Part shown: piece by piece, positions 24,791 to 33,325 of the stretch
How positions within the stretch are numbered: the first letter of the stretch is position 1
Layout: each line of letters starts with the position of its first letter
Source of the DNA: Candidatus Gastranaerophilales bacterium
Lineage (GTDB): Bacteria > Cyanobacteriota > Vampirovibrionia > Gastranaerophilales > Gastranaerophilaceae
Direction of reading: 5' to 3'
DNA length: 64,000 nt
Assembly (NCBI GenBank): GCA_944326425.1
Contig: CALVDX010000001.1
Coordinates: 124,001 to 188,000, forward strand
Position numbers and translations under genes: made by a program
The notes under the pieces: model-generated
What the model was told of the DNA's origin: nothing
What the model saw: only the letters and a program-made list of their open reading frames with translations
The model's database searches: none

Positions 24791-26335
24791 TTATTCTATT
24801 GATAAATCGTTAATTAAATATACCTGAATATCTCCAGGCGGGATTTCAAGTATAAATTTGTCTTTCTTCTGAACAAGCGTGCAATGACCGGATGAGCCTT
24901 TTATAACCATAGGCTTGTGTTTATTATTCATTTTTGGTACTGTAATTTTAACTTTTTGCTTAGCATTTTTAAAATCCAGATTGCCTATTGTTACAATTGT
25001 TTTGTCACCGTATGAGCGTGCATAAGCAAACACTGATTCATCAGACACTGATAACGGTGTAAAGCTGCCTTTTGAAAATATTTGGGAGAAAGTTTTCTTG
25101 TACTTGTTTGCAATAATAAAATTGTTATTGATATCCTGATTTTGTCCTTGTGGTCTTGCTGAGAAGTTAAATAAGTCAAATTTACCCCTGTGGACAAAAT
25201 AATAATCGTCATCTGTGTATGATTTATCGGCTTTTTTATTCCCCCAGAAATATATATACTGTGCACCGGTTTGGAAACCGTCTACGTAATAGGAGTTTAC
25301 GGGGAGTGTTGTGTTGAGCCATATAATCATTTCCGAAAGTCTTTGCCCGTTTATTAGTACAGGACTAAGTTCATCGTGAGTTGTAAAACTTCCTATAACT
25401 GATTTAGGTGTATCATATTTAGCAAACAGTTTTTTGTTGAAATTAACGTGGTTGATAAGCTGTGAACCTTTAGTCCAGTCTTTGATATTAAAGTAACTGC
25501 CGTAGTAACCGTCAAATCCTGCGTCTAAAAGTTTGTCATAGGGCGTAAATACAGCGTATTCAGATGGCGGTTCCCTCCAGGAGTCAGAAGCTTCTGCCAG
25601 AAATAAAAAATTCGGGTCTTTGCTTCTTGCATAAGAGATTAAGTTTTTCCAGAAAGTATAGGGTTTAAGAGTTGCAACATCTGCTCTTATTCCGTCAAAA
25701 CCCAGCCCCATAACCATATCAATGTATTGTATATGTAAATCATAAAGGGCTTGATTGAGACTTCCATCTACACCGGTATCAAACAGACGTACGTCTGTCC
25801 AATCTGTTGGAACAATCGGCATCTGGTTTTTGTCTTTTTTGAATAAATCGGATTGTTCCAGGTACATATCATAAGAACCGCAGCTTGGCAGGTCTACGAT
25901 AACCCTTATGCCTCTTTTGTGGCATTCATCAACAAATTTGCGGGCCTGATCCTTTATGTCTACTCCGGAATGAATATCTCCAAGATACGGATTTAGTTCT
26001 GTAAGTGATGCAGGAGAATAAACAGAGCCTGCTGTCCCCAGAGCTTTTAATTTACCGGTCGGGTTAATGGGCATAACATGCAGAGTATTTACCCCTTCTT
26101 CTTTTAATTCGTCCAAACGTTCTATTGCATTAAGGAATGTCCCTTTTTCTTCGTTTTCATCAATAAGCCCGTTTTTATCTGTGTCTTTCGCATTAAATGT
26201 TCGTAGGTTAACGGCCATTATTATGGCTTTATTGTTTAGAAATAAATTTCTAAGGTCATTAATATAGGCCTCGGCATTTGCTGTTTGGCCTATACAGGCT
26301 ATAAGAAATGACATAATGAATATTTTTTTTAACAC
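24791..26335 (-). CDS. Secreted GH13-like (alpha-amylase family) glycosidase
   Basis: The 514-residue protein has a Sec signal peptide (MLKKIFIMSFLIACIGQTANA). Its GH13-type barrel parallels the protein at 6976-8853: GFDGIRADVATLKP (nucleophile Asp about 218), FLAEASDSW (Glu about 248) and FTTHDELSP (Asp about 319). DTDKNGLIDENEEKG is a good EF-hand-like loop just before the barrel, so calcium may stabilise it. The start is GTG 26335 with AAGGAG upstream. It is followed by trpS on the same strand. The substrate is unknown; an alpha-glucan is the first guess for GH13. Confidence 0.88.
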   Translation of the reverse strand: MLKKIFIMSFLIACIGQTANAEAYINDLRNLFLNNKAIIMAVNLRTFNAKDTDKNGLIDENEEKGTFLNAIERLDELKEEGVNTLHVMPINPTGKLKALGTAGSVYSPASLTELNPYLGDIHSGVDIKDQARKFVDECHKRGIRVIVDLPSCGSYDMYLEQSDLFKKDKNQMPIVPTDWTDVRLFDTGVDGSLNQALYDLHIQYIDMVMGLGFDGIRADVATLKPYTFWKNLISYARSKDPNFLFLAEASDSWREPPSEYAVFTPYDKLLDAGFDGYYGSYFNIKDWTKGSQLINHVNFNKKLFAKYDTPKSVIGSFTTHDELSPVLINGQRLSEMIIWLNTTLPVNSYYVDGFQTGAQYIYFWGNKKADKSYTDDDYYFVHRGKFDLFNFSARPQGQNQDINNNFIIANKYKKTFSQIFSKGSFTPLSVSDESVFAYARSYGDKTIVTIGNLDFKNAKQKVKITVPKMNNKHKPMVIKGSSGHCTLVQKKDKFILEIPPGDIQVYLINDLSIE

Positions 26336-26355
26336 AGCTATTCTCCTTTGGTATA

Positions 26356-26832
26356 TTATAAATCAGAAGTACAGAACGGGCACTTTGTGGCTCTTATATC
26401 AATTGAAGAAAAACAGTGCGGACATATTTTATTTTTTGTTTCTTCAACGGTTGTTTCTTCCCTCGCAACTGTACAGCGGAGTTTGTTTATGCTTTTTATA
26501 AGCAGAAAAACAGCAAACGCAGTAATTGCAAAGCCAATGCAGACATTTATAAATAAACCGTAATTAATAGTAACAGCACCGGCTGTTTTAGCCGCTTCAA
26601 GCGAAGGATAAGTTACGATTTTGCCATCTACAGGAAGTGTCAGATAAAGGTTTGAAAAATCGACTTTCCCCATAATCCATCCGAGCGGCGGCATAAGTAT
26701 ATCTGTGACAAATGAGTCGACAATTTTTGTAAACGCTGCTCCTATTACAATACCGACGGACATGTCTATTACGCTGCCGCGTATTGCAAAAGTTTTAAAT
26801 TCATTTCCAAGAGACTTTAGTTTGCAAAGCAT
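26356..26832 (-). CDS. mscL: Large-conductance mechanosensitive channel with C-terminal zinc ribbon
   Basis: MscL opens under osmotic downshock. The 158-residue protein has the N-terminal FKTFAIRGSVIDMSVGIVIGAAF pore helix, the second helix (VCIGFAITAFAVFLLIKSIN), and then, in place of the usual end, CPHCFSSIDIRATKCPFC, a zinc ribbon with two CxxC pairs. Such ribbons are known in some MscL homologues and may control assembly or gating. GGGGAGAG precedes the ATG. Confidence 0.93.
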   Translation of the reverse strand: MLCKLKSLGNEFKTFAIRGSVIDMSVGIVIGAAFTKIVDSFVTDILMPPLGWIMGKVDFSNLYLTLPVDGKIVTYPSLEAAKTAGAVTINYGLFINVCIGFAITAFAVFLLIKSINKLRCTVAREETTVEETKNKICPHCFSSIDIRATKCPFCTSDL

Positions 26833-26913
26833 TTTATTTCTCTCCCCATATTGTTATCTGCAGTAGTATTTATTCTAACACAATAAGTATAATTTTGTCT
26901 TATACAAGACTTA

Positions 26914-26945
26914 TAAAAAAGGGGAAGAATACCCTTCCCCTTTTC
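26914..26945 (-). terminator. Terminator of pyk
   Basis: Read on the minus strand, AAAAGGGGAAG-GGTATT-CTTCCCCTTTTTT forms an 11-bp stem followed by a T run just after the pyk stop. Confidence 0.85.
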
Positions 26946-26953
26946 CTATTGTT

Positions 26954-28375
26954 TTATATTGTATGAATTTTAATAAAGTTTGTACCCTCTTCCAGAATAT
27001 GCGGTACTGAACCTGTAACAATTATCATGTCCCCTTTTTTGAGGAAGGTATTTTTAACCAGAAATCTTGACATTAAAGTTAACATAATCTGGTCGATTTT
27101 TCCTATTGCTCCTGTTATTTTGAGAGGGTATACACCTCTGTACAATCTGAGCTGTCTGCATAGTTTCTGGCTTGTGCAGCATGCAAATACCGGCACTGAC
27201 GGGTTGCTTTCTGAGATAAGTTTTGGAGTGTATCCAGACTGGGAAATCGTAACAATTGCTTTTACATTAGGAATATTCCTTATCATATCTGTAAGAGCAA
27301 CACCGATAGCCATTGATGCGGTATTTTCTGTCTGGAACATTTTTTCCGGCAGTCTGTTATGATTGATTCTTTCGCTGTACTGAACGCTTTTTGCAATGTC
27401 GTCCATCATTTTAACGGTTGCTTCCGGATAAGCCCCTACAGCGGTTTCCCCTGAAAGCATAACTGCGTCCGCACCGTCAAATATTGCGTTTGCAACGTCA
27501 GATACTTCCGCTCTTGTAGGTATTGGGTTTGTAATCATACTTTCAAGCATTTGAGTCGCAACGATAACACATTTACGTGCAACATTTGCTTTTTCTACGA
27601 TTGTTTTTTGTACGATTGGTACTTCCTGTGCAGGGGTTTCAATACCAAGGTCGCCGCGGGCAACCATAATCCCGTCAGAAACAGCTATTATCTCATCAAT
27701 ATTTCTTATTGCTTGCGGTTTTTCTATTTTAGAAATTATTTTTATATCGCTGTTTTTAATTAATTCTCTTAAAAATCTAACGTCGTCTGCGCATCTTACA
27801 AAAGAAAGGGCAATGTAATCAACATCCCATTCCACCGCTTTTTTAACGTATTCGATATCTTTTTCAGACATAACTTCAAGGCTTCCGGTTGCTCCCGGTA
27901 TATTTATGCCTTTTCTTTTATTTATTGTACCTTTGGTAAGTACTTTGGCTGAAACTATATCATTATTGATTTCTGTTGCAACAAGCTGTATTTTCCCGTC
28001 GTCAATAAGAATTTTATCTCCGGGTTTAACGTCTTCCGCAATACCTTTGTAATCAACAGGGATAACTTTTCCGTCATAGCCATCTTTATGCTGGAATTGA
28101 AGTATGTCGCCAACGTTAACTTTTATCGGCTCCGGAAGCTCTCCTACTCTGATTTTAGGACCTTGAAGGTCAATCATAATAGGGATGAGGGTTTTTGTTT
28201 CAGCTTCGACTGCGCGAATACTTTTAACAACTTCTTCGTGTTGTGCAAAATCTCCGTGTGAAGCGTTGAGTCTGAACATGTCAGCACCGTTTTGTGTAAG
28301 TGCCGTTATTTTTTCTTTTGTATTACAAGCGGGGCCTATCGTGCACACTATTTTGGTTGATGTATAATTTTCCAT
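26954..28375 (-). CDS. pyk: Pyruvate kinase
   Basis: The 473-residue glycolytic enzyme turns PEP and ADP into pyruvate and ATP. It has STKIVCTIGPA at the start, FRLNASHGD, the active-site signature (IISKIEKPQAIRNIDEII) and MVARGDLGIE. ATG 28375 has AGGAGG ten nt upstream and gives the usual N-terminus; an earlier in-frame ATG is less likely. TATAAT sits just upstream. No extra PEP-utiliser domain is present. Confidence 0.97.
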   Translation of the reverse strand: MENYTSTKIVCTIGPACNTKEKITALTQNGADMFRLNASHGDFAQHEEVVKSIRAVEAETKTLIPIMIDLQGPKIRVGELPEPIKVNVGDILQFQHKDGYDGKVIPVDYKGIAEDVKPGDKILIDDGKIQLVATEINNDIVSAKVLTKGTINKRKGINIPGATGSLEVMSEKDIEYVKKAVEWDVDYIALSFVRCADDVRFLRELIKNSDIKIISKIEKPQAIRNIDEIIAVSDGIMVARGDLGIETPAQEVPIVQKTIVEKANVARKCVIVATQMLESMITNPIPTRAEVSDVANAIFDGADAVMLSGETAVGAYPEATVKMMDDIAKSVQYSERINHNRLPEKMFQTENTASMAIGVALTDMIRNIPNVKAIVTISQSGYTPKLISESNPSVPVFACCTSQKLCRQLRLYRGVYPLKITGAIGKIDQIMLTLMSRFLVKNTFLKKGDMIIVTGSVPHILEEGTNFIKIHTI

Positions 28376-28566
28376 TTGTCTTAATCCTCCTATTATATAT
28401 TGCAACATAAATTTATAATTTCAACTAAATAATAATAAGAAAAGAGAGTAAAACTCCAACTATAGTATGGTATCAAATTTTAAATAATACTCTAAAATCA
28501 GGATTTTATTTTCTGTTAATACTGGTATTCTTGTAGAGTACTAGATTTTAAGAAAGGATACATACT

Positions 28567-29028
28567 ATGGCAACAATTGACAAAATCGGTGCGATTTTGA
28601 ACACAAAAATCGAGATTCCTTTCAAAATAAAAGCTAGGGAAAGTATACACACTAATCCGTTCAGAGATTCAAAGTTTGACGGTTCAATCCTCCCTGCTGA
28701 TATTTTTGAAGGTACTCAGCTCAAATCGCAAAACAAAGCAAAAATGGTTATGAGTGCAATTGCAGGGAGTGTTTCTAACTTCTCTAAGAAGATTGCGGAA
28801 CCGGTAGCAGCATTCTGTAACAAAGTGAAAACAAATCTTTCTAATGCGTTGAATTATGCAAAGACAACAACTCTTTCTGAGGCATTGTCTGATTTAGGTA
28901 ATTCTATTTCCCAAAAGGTTTCTACTATAAGGAAAAATGCGGAAATGAATAAAATCTCGGATAAAATGCCTGTTGCAGAGTTAGAAGCCGCATGGAAAAA
29001 TGAGAATAAGTTGATGGAGGCTGCATAA
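28567..29028 (+). CDS. Hypothetical helical protein, IPFKIKA N-terminal element
   Basis: I do not recognise this 153-residue protein. It begins MATIDKIGAILNTKIEIPFK, followed by a soluble segment and an amphipathic, Lys-rich helical region. No signal peptide or transmembrane segment is clear. AAGAAAGGA precedes the ATG. Its stop overlaps the ATG of the HEAT-like gene (TAATG), so the two are co-translated and may interact. The N-terminal IPFKIKA loosely fits the F-K element shared by other proteins here. Confidence 0.6.
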   Translation: MATIDKIGAILNTKIEIPFKIKARESIHTNPFRDSKFDGSILPADIFEGTQLKSQNKAKMVMSAIAGSVSNFSKKIAEPVAAFCNKVKTNLSNALNYAKTTTLSEALSDLGNSISQKVSTIRKNAEMNKISDKMPVAELEAAWKNENKLMEAA

Positions 29029-29381
29029 TGAATAAGAAAATTTCACAGATTATAGATGCATTAACCACTCATCAGGATAATGATTCTATCAGAGTATTAG
29101 AAAATTTAGGAACGAATTCTTCTGATAACGATATAAGAGAAAAGACTTCAAGAGCTTTGGTAAAGAAGAATGTGCACGATTCACTTAAAGTGGTTATTAT
29201 TAATGAAGGCAAAGGTATCAATGATTTAAGCCCTGTTGTCGCAATGAGTACAATCAACGAAATTCTGGCACTTAAAGACAAGACAGAAGTTCTGCATATT
29301 TTGGAAGATACAATCAATATGCACTCAAGCGAAACAGTAAGAGAAAATGCGGCTTCTGTAAAATCATTGTTAGCATTATAG
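29028..29381 (+). CDS. Small HEAT-like protein
   Basis: The 117-residue all-helical protein shows HEAT-style periodicity (REKTSRALVKKNV; VRENAASVKSLLAL) like the longer protein at 22785-23495. It is translationally coupled to the upstream gene and likely binds a protein partner, perhaps the product of that gene. No enzymatic motif is seen. Confidence 0.55.
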   Translation: MNKKISQIIDALTTHQDNDSIRVLENLGTNSSDNDIREKTSRALVKKNVHDSLKVVIINEGKGINDLSPVVAMSTINEILALKDKTEVLHILEDTINMHSSETVRENAASVKSLLAL

Positions 29382-29605
29382 TTTTTCTACGTGCTATAGT
29401 ATCTTGTGTTATTTCGGCGGCGGCTTCGGATTTTCCGGGGCTGCTGCTGCTTTTAGAATGCTTTTTCCCTGAAATGTAATGTATCAATAATTGTTTGGCC
29501 CCCGCCCGAGCGGCTCATGCCCGGGTATACTCCCTTTTCTATGGCTATTGTCGTGAACTTTCCTTTTAACTTGTAATAAATATTTCTTTTATTTATAATT
29601 TTTTT
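29382..29605. other. GC-rich structured intergenic stretch upstream of kdsA
   Basis: These 224 nt contain two unusually GC-rich patches (about 29415-29450 and 29500-29525) in an AT-rich genome. No forward gene is convincing. On the minus strand, 29483-29409 reads YITFQGKSILKA, then a Pro-rich end and a stop, but it has no start codon and is preceded by TGA. It could be a decayed N-terminus or an RNA. The last 35 nt are the kdsA promoter. Confidence 0.35.
29571..29599 (+). promoter_or_regulatory. kdsA promoter giving a leaderless mRNA
   Basis: TTGTAA (29571-29576), 17 nt, TATAAT (29594-29599), then 6 nt to the kdsA ATG. No Shine-Dalgarno is present. Confidence 0.65.
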
Positions 29606-30424
29606 ATGAGTATTAGGTTAAATAATTTTGAAATAGGGGCAGAAAACGGGGACATGACAATTCTGGCCGGCCCTTGTGCGATTGAGGATATTGATATACT
29701 TAGAAAAACAGCTGATGTTTTGTCTAAGGTTTGTGGCGAATTAGGTATTAATTATGTTTTTAAATCCTCTTTTGATAAGGCAAACAGGACATCTATTAAT
29801 TCTTACCGCGGAGTTGGAATGGAAAAGGGGCTTGAGATTCTTTCCAAGATTAAGACAGAATTTGGGGTTCCTATCGTAACTGATGTTCACCTCCCCGACC
29901 AATGCGCACCGGTTGCTGAAGTCGCGGATATTATCCAAATCCCTGCTTTTTTATGCCGGCAAACTGATTTGTTGGTTGCTGCAGCCCAAACAGGGAGAGT
30001 TGTAAACATAAAAAAAGGACAGTTTTTGGCACCCCGGCAAATGAAGCCTCTTGCTAAAAAGGTTGAGGAAAGCGGAAATAAACGTATTATGCTGACAGAA
30101 CGCGGAACAACCTTCGGTTATAATAACCTTGTTGTTGATTTTCGTTCTTTTTATATTATGCAGGAGTTTGGTTATCCTGTTGTGTTTGACGCTACTCACA
30201 GCGTTCAAATGCCGGGAGCAAACGGAGAGACAACAGGCGGAGACAGAAGATTTGTTCCTCTGCTGGCAAAAGCTGCTGTTGCTGCAGGGGTAAATACATT
30301 ATTTTTTGAAATTCATCCCGAGCCGGATTGTGCCCCTTGTGACGGGCCTAATATGCTTAAGCTTGAAGATGCCAGGGCTCTGTTTAAAAAATGCAAAGAA
30401 ATTTATGAGGTGGTTAGGGGATAA
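29606..30424 (+). CDS. kdsA: 3-deoxy-8-phosphooctulonate synthase
   Basis: KdsA condenses PEP with arabinose 5-phosphate to make Kdo-8-phosphate for lipopolysaccharide. The 272-residue protein has KSSFDKANRTS, TDVHLPDQ, IQIPAFLCRQTDLL and FDATHSVQMPG. Cys24 in LAGPCAIED is the metal ligand of the metal-dependent class, where E. coli KdsA has Asn. Its presence implies an outer membrane with Kdo. The start is leaderless by geometry. It is followed closely by an MBL-fold hydrolase and pheS. Confidence 0.96.
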   Translation: MSIRLNNFEIGAENGDMTILAGPCAIEDIDILRKTADVLSKVCGELGINYVFKSSFDKANRTSINSYRGVGMEKGLEILSKIKTEFGVPIVTDVHLPDQCAPVAEVADIIQIPAFLCRQTDLLVAAAQTGRVVNIKKGQFLAPRQMKPLAKKVEESGNKRIMLTERGTTFGYNNLVVDFRSFYIMQEFGYPVVFDATHSVQMPGANGETTGGDRRFVPLLAKAAVAAGVNTLFFEIHPEPDCAPCDGPNMLKLEDARALFKKCKEIYEVVRG

Positions 30425-30428
30425 AATA

Positions 30429-31046
30429 ATGATTTTAAAAACATTTGTTGAACCGCCGTTGGACAATAATAATTATCTTTTAATAGATGAAGAGGTAAAA
30501 GAAGCTGTATTAATTGATTGCAGCCATTATGATGATAAAATTATTAAAACTCTGGAAGAGACTGGTGCCAAATTAAAATACATATTGCTTACTCATGCGC
30601 ATTTTGACCATGTAATGGGTGTATATGAGATGGTCATGAAAACAGGGGCTGAAGTTATATTACACCCTGCTGACGAGTTGTTGTTAAAGGATCTCAATTC
30701 ATTTACTTTTATGCTCGGACTGCCTGCGGCAAATATACCGGAAGTTTCCCGCTATGTAAACGACGGTGATATTATAAAGTTTGCGGAACATGAAATAAAT
30801 GTTATACACACCCCGGGACATACAAAAGGCGGGGTGGGTTATCAGGTTGACGGAAAGTTATTTTCGGGTGATACTCTATTTAAGGAAAGTGTAGGCCGGA
30901 CAGACTTAGAGGGAGGCAGCCATGCAGAGCTGGAACATAGTATAAGAACGAAATTTTTTACACTTCCGGATGATACTGTTGTTTATCCCGGACACGGTCC
31001 ACACACAACAATCGGACACGAAAAAAAATATAATAAATTTATATAG
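30429..31046 (+). CDS. MBL-fold hydrolase (glyoxalase II-like)
   Basis: The 205-residue protein has the dinuclear zinc motif THAHFDH, a second His in HTPGHTKGG, the Asp in FSGDTLFKESVGR, and a late PGHGPHT. This is the small, single-domain hydroxyacylglutathione-hydrolase-like type common in anaerobes; the substrate is unknown. ATG 30429 is chosen, 5 nt after the kdsA stop region, with AGGGG upstream; an in-frame ATG further up would overlap kdsA by 119 nt. pheS follows by 9 nt. Confidence 0.9.
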   Translation: MILKTFVEPPLDNNNYLLIDEEVKEAVLIDCSHYDDKIIKTLEETGAKLKYILLTHAHFDHVMGVYEMVMKTGAEVILHPADELLLKDLNSFTFMLGLPAANIPEVSRYVNDGDIIKFAEHEINVIHTPGHTKGGVGYQVDGKLFSGDTLFKESVGRTDLEGGSHAELEHSIRTKFFTLPDDTVVYPGHGPHTTIGHEKKYNKFI

Positions 31047-31055
31047 AGGTGGGGT

Positions 31056-32090
31056 ATGAAATCACAATTAGAAAGTATATATAGAGCAGCGTCAGCAGAT
31101 TTGGATAAGGCTTCCAATGTTGATGATATAGAAGAAATAAGAAATAAGTATTTAAGCAGAAAGGGTGAGTTTAATTCAATAAAAAAAGGCTTGAAAGATT
31201 TGCCGGATGAGGAAAAACGCATTGTCGGAGCGCTTGCAAACGATATCAGCAATAAACTCGAAGCAGCAATAAAAGAAAAATATGATTTGTTCTATCGCAA
31301 AGAAATGAATGAAAAACTTCAAAAGGATAGGATTGATATTACTCTTGACGGTGCGTATACTCCGTTGGGTAAGATTCATCCTATTACTTCTACAATTAAT
31401 GAAATCGTTGAAATTTTTCAAAATTTAGGTTTTTCGCTCCTTCCAAATATTTTATCGCCGGAAGTGGAAACAGAGTATTATAATTTTGACATGCTTAACT
31501 TTCCGCCGGATCATCCTGCTAAAGACATGCAGGACACTTATTATACAAAACTTGCACCTAACACTATATTAAGAAGCCAAACTTCATGTGCGCAAATAAG
31601 AGCAATGGAGGACAGCAAACCTCCAATCAGGGTGGTTGTCCCCGGAAGAGTTTACAGAAATGAAACTGTAAATGCCCGTAAGAATAATTTCTTTCATCAA
31701 ATAGAAGGCTTGTACGTGGATAAAGGAATCACTTTTGGTGATTTAAAAGGTGTCCTTAATGAATTTATACGTATTTATTTTGGCGCAGCTCGTCCAACCC
31801 GTTTTAGAAGCAGTTTCTTCCCGTTTACAGAACCTTCTGCAGAAGTCGATGTACAGTGTATTATGTGCCAGGGCAAAGGCTGCCGCACCTGCAGCGGCAC
31901 AGGCTGGCTTGAAATTCTCGGAGCAGGTATGGTTGATACTAATGTGCTAAAGAATGTAGGTGTTGATCCGGAAGTATATAGCGGTTTTGCTTTTGGTATG
32001 GGGGTTGAAAGACTTGCAATGCTTAAATACGCTATAGATGATATAAGATTATTCTTTAATAACGATAAACGTTTCCTTAATCAATTCTAG
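31056..32090 (+). CDS. pheS: Phenylalanyl-tRNA synthetase alpha subunit
   Basis: The 344-residue class II synthetase subunit has the N-terminal coiled-coil, LPNILSPEVETEYYNFDMLN, motif 2 around RVYRNETVNARKNNFFHQIEG, and motif 3 GFAFGMGVERLAMLKY. A CxxC pair (IMCQGKGCRTCSGTGW) is present before the end, typical of bacterial PheS. GAGGTGGG precedes the ATG. The beta-subunit gene pheT is not next to it, unlike the usual pheST operon. Confidence 0.97.
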   Translation: MKSQLESIYRAASADLDKASNVDDIEEIRNKYLSRKGEFNSIKKGLKDLPDEEKRIVGALANDISNKLEAAIKEKYDLFYRKEMNEKLQKDRIDITLDGAYTPLGKIHPITSTINEIVEIFQNLGFSLLPNILSPEVETEYYNFDMLNFPPDHPAKDMQDTYYTKLAPNTILRSQTSCAQIRAMEDSKPPIRVVVPGRVYRNETVNARKNNFFHQIEGLYVDKGITFGDLKGVLNEFIRIYFGAARPTRFRSSFFPFTEPSAEVDVQCIMCQGKGCRTCSGTGWLEILGAGMVDTNVLKNVGVDPEVYSGFAFGMGVERLAMLKYAIDDIRLFFNNDKRFLNQF

Positions 32091-32196
32091 GTTTAGTTAT
32101 TCCTCAGAATCAGTTGTTGTGGGTATTTCTACCTATTATTTCATGATGCGGTTTTGTTGCAATTGTAAAGAATTGTAAATGTTTTGATAAAATTCC

Positions 32197-32223
32197 TAAA
32201 GTTTTTTTAAATTCTGCCGTAAA
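32197..32223 (+). promoter_or_regulatory. Sigma-28 (FliA)-type promoter
   Basis: TAAAGTTT (32197-32204), 11 nt, GCCGTAAA (32216-32223). This is seven of eight plus six to seven of eight against the FliA consensus TAAAGTTT-N11-GCCGATAA, with the exact spacing. It lies 38 nt before the ATG of the gene at 32262. Confidence 0.75.
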
Positions 32224-32261
32224 CATGGGTACAAAGGGAACGAAGAAAAAGGAAAAACATT

Positions 32262-33242
32262 ATGGGAATGGCATCATCACAAGCAAGATTTTTGCAATTA
32301 ACAGCGAGATTGAACAACACAGAGTTTCAAGGACAACAAATCAACCAACAAAGAACTTTATTGTCCAATGAGTCTTCTCAGGCTTATAATTCTTTGCTCG
32401 GTATGACCGTTCCTACACCTCCCTCTAAAACGGATTATACAAAAACGGTTTATACCTTTGCACAAGGGGCCTATGATTATACTATAGATTCAGTTTACCC
32501 GAATGCTGATAATCAAAATTATACTATTAATTATACAAGAAGCGGTAACCTTGTTGGTATTGTTAATACAAGCACTTCTGCTACTATCAGGCAAGGTACT
32601 AATCCGGACAGCAGTGTATCTGGAGATGCAGTAGACTGGTTAGCTAACGGCTCTCAACTGTATGAGGTTAATGCAAACTTTGTACACGAAGGTAAAACCG
32701 GAGAAGAACTGTTTCAACAAATGTTTAACAATACTTCCGGAGCAGAAATGTCTGATTACTATGTTTACATATCAACAGATGCAAACGGTATTGAATCTTA
32801 TAAATTTATATTGAAAGATGATGTTGAGGCAATCAGTGTATCATCAACAGCTTCAGGACTTGCCGATATTTGGGAGCAAGGTACTGTAAATACAAAAGAA
32901 GCTCTTACCACTGATAGCGGTTCGGTTATTTTTGACACATCAGGCAGAATGACATCTGTTATTATTGATGGTGTTGAATATGTTCTTAATGCAGAAACAA
33001 CAACTGATGACGATGCCTATGAAGATGCATATAATCAATACGAATATGAAAAATATCAATACAACCAATATGTAGCTGAAGTTAATGCCAAAATTTCAAT
33101 TATTCAGCTTCAAGATAAAAAACTTGAACTTCAACTTGAACAACTTGATACTGAAAGAACTACAATCACTACAGAAATTGAAGCTGTACAAAAAGTATTA
33201 ACAGATAACATTGACAGAACTTATAAAGTATTCAACGGCTAG
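32262..33242 (+). CDS. Sigma-28-driven coiled-coil protein of unknown function
   Basis: The 326-residue protein has no signal peptide. It begins MGMASSQARFLQLTARLNN, then FQGQQINQQRTLLSNES, a helix resembling the D0/D1 helices of axial flagellar proteins. The middle is a Thr/Ser/Asn/Asp-rich beta-type domain, and the end is a long coiled coil (KLELQLEQLDTERTTITTEI). The head-to-tail helical layout around a beta domain, plus a FliA-type promoter, suggests a protein exported by the flagellar apparatus or a filament-like structure. GGAAAAAC before the ATG is a weak Shine-Dalgarno. I know no named family for it. Confidence 0.65.
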   Translation: MGMASSQARFLQLTARLNNTEFQGQQINQQRTLLSNESSQAYNSLLGMTVPTPPSKTDYTKTVYTFAQGAYDYTIDSVYPNADNQNYTINYTRSGNLVGIVNTSTSATIRQGTNPDSSVSGDAVDWLANGSQLYEVNANFVHEGKTGEELFQQMFNNTSGAEMSDYYVYISTDANGIESYKFILKDDVEAISVSSTASGLADIWEQGTVNTKEALTTDSGSVIFDTSGRMTSVIIDGVEYVLNAETTTDDDAYEDAYNQYEYEKYQYNQYVAEVNAKISIIQLQDKKLELQLEQLDTERTTITTEIEAVQKVLTDNIDRTYKVFNG

Positions 33243-33279
33243 TATAATAAGTTGTAAGATGCCCATATAATGTAGTTGC

Positions 33280-33305
33280 AAATTTAACTCGAGAGAGTTA
33301 AATTT
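33280..33305 (+). promoter_or_regulatory. Palindrome in the leader of the glutathione-synthetase-like gene
   Basis: AAATTTAACTC-GAGA-GAGTTAAATTT is a perfect 11-bp inverted repeat with a 4-nt centre. TATAAT at 33267-33272 would start transcripts at its left edge. It may be an operator or 5' hairpin; the lack of a T run argues against a simple terminator. Confidence 0.45.
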
Positions 33306-33325
33306 GTACTATATATGAGGTTTTT

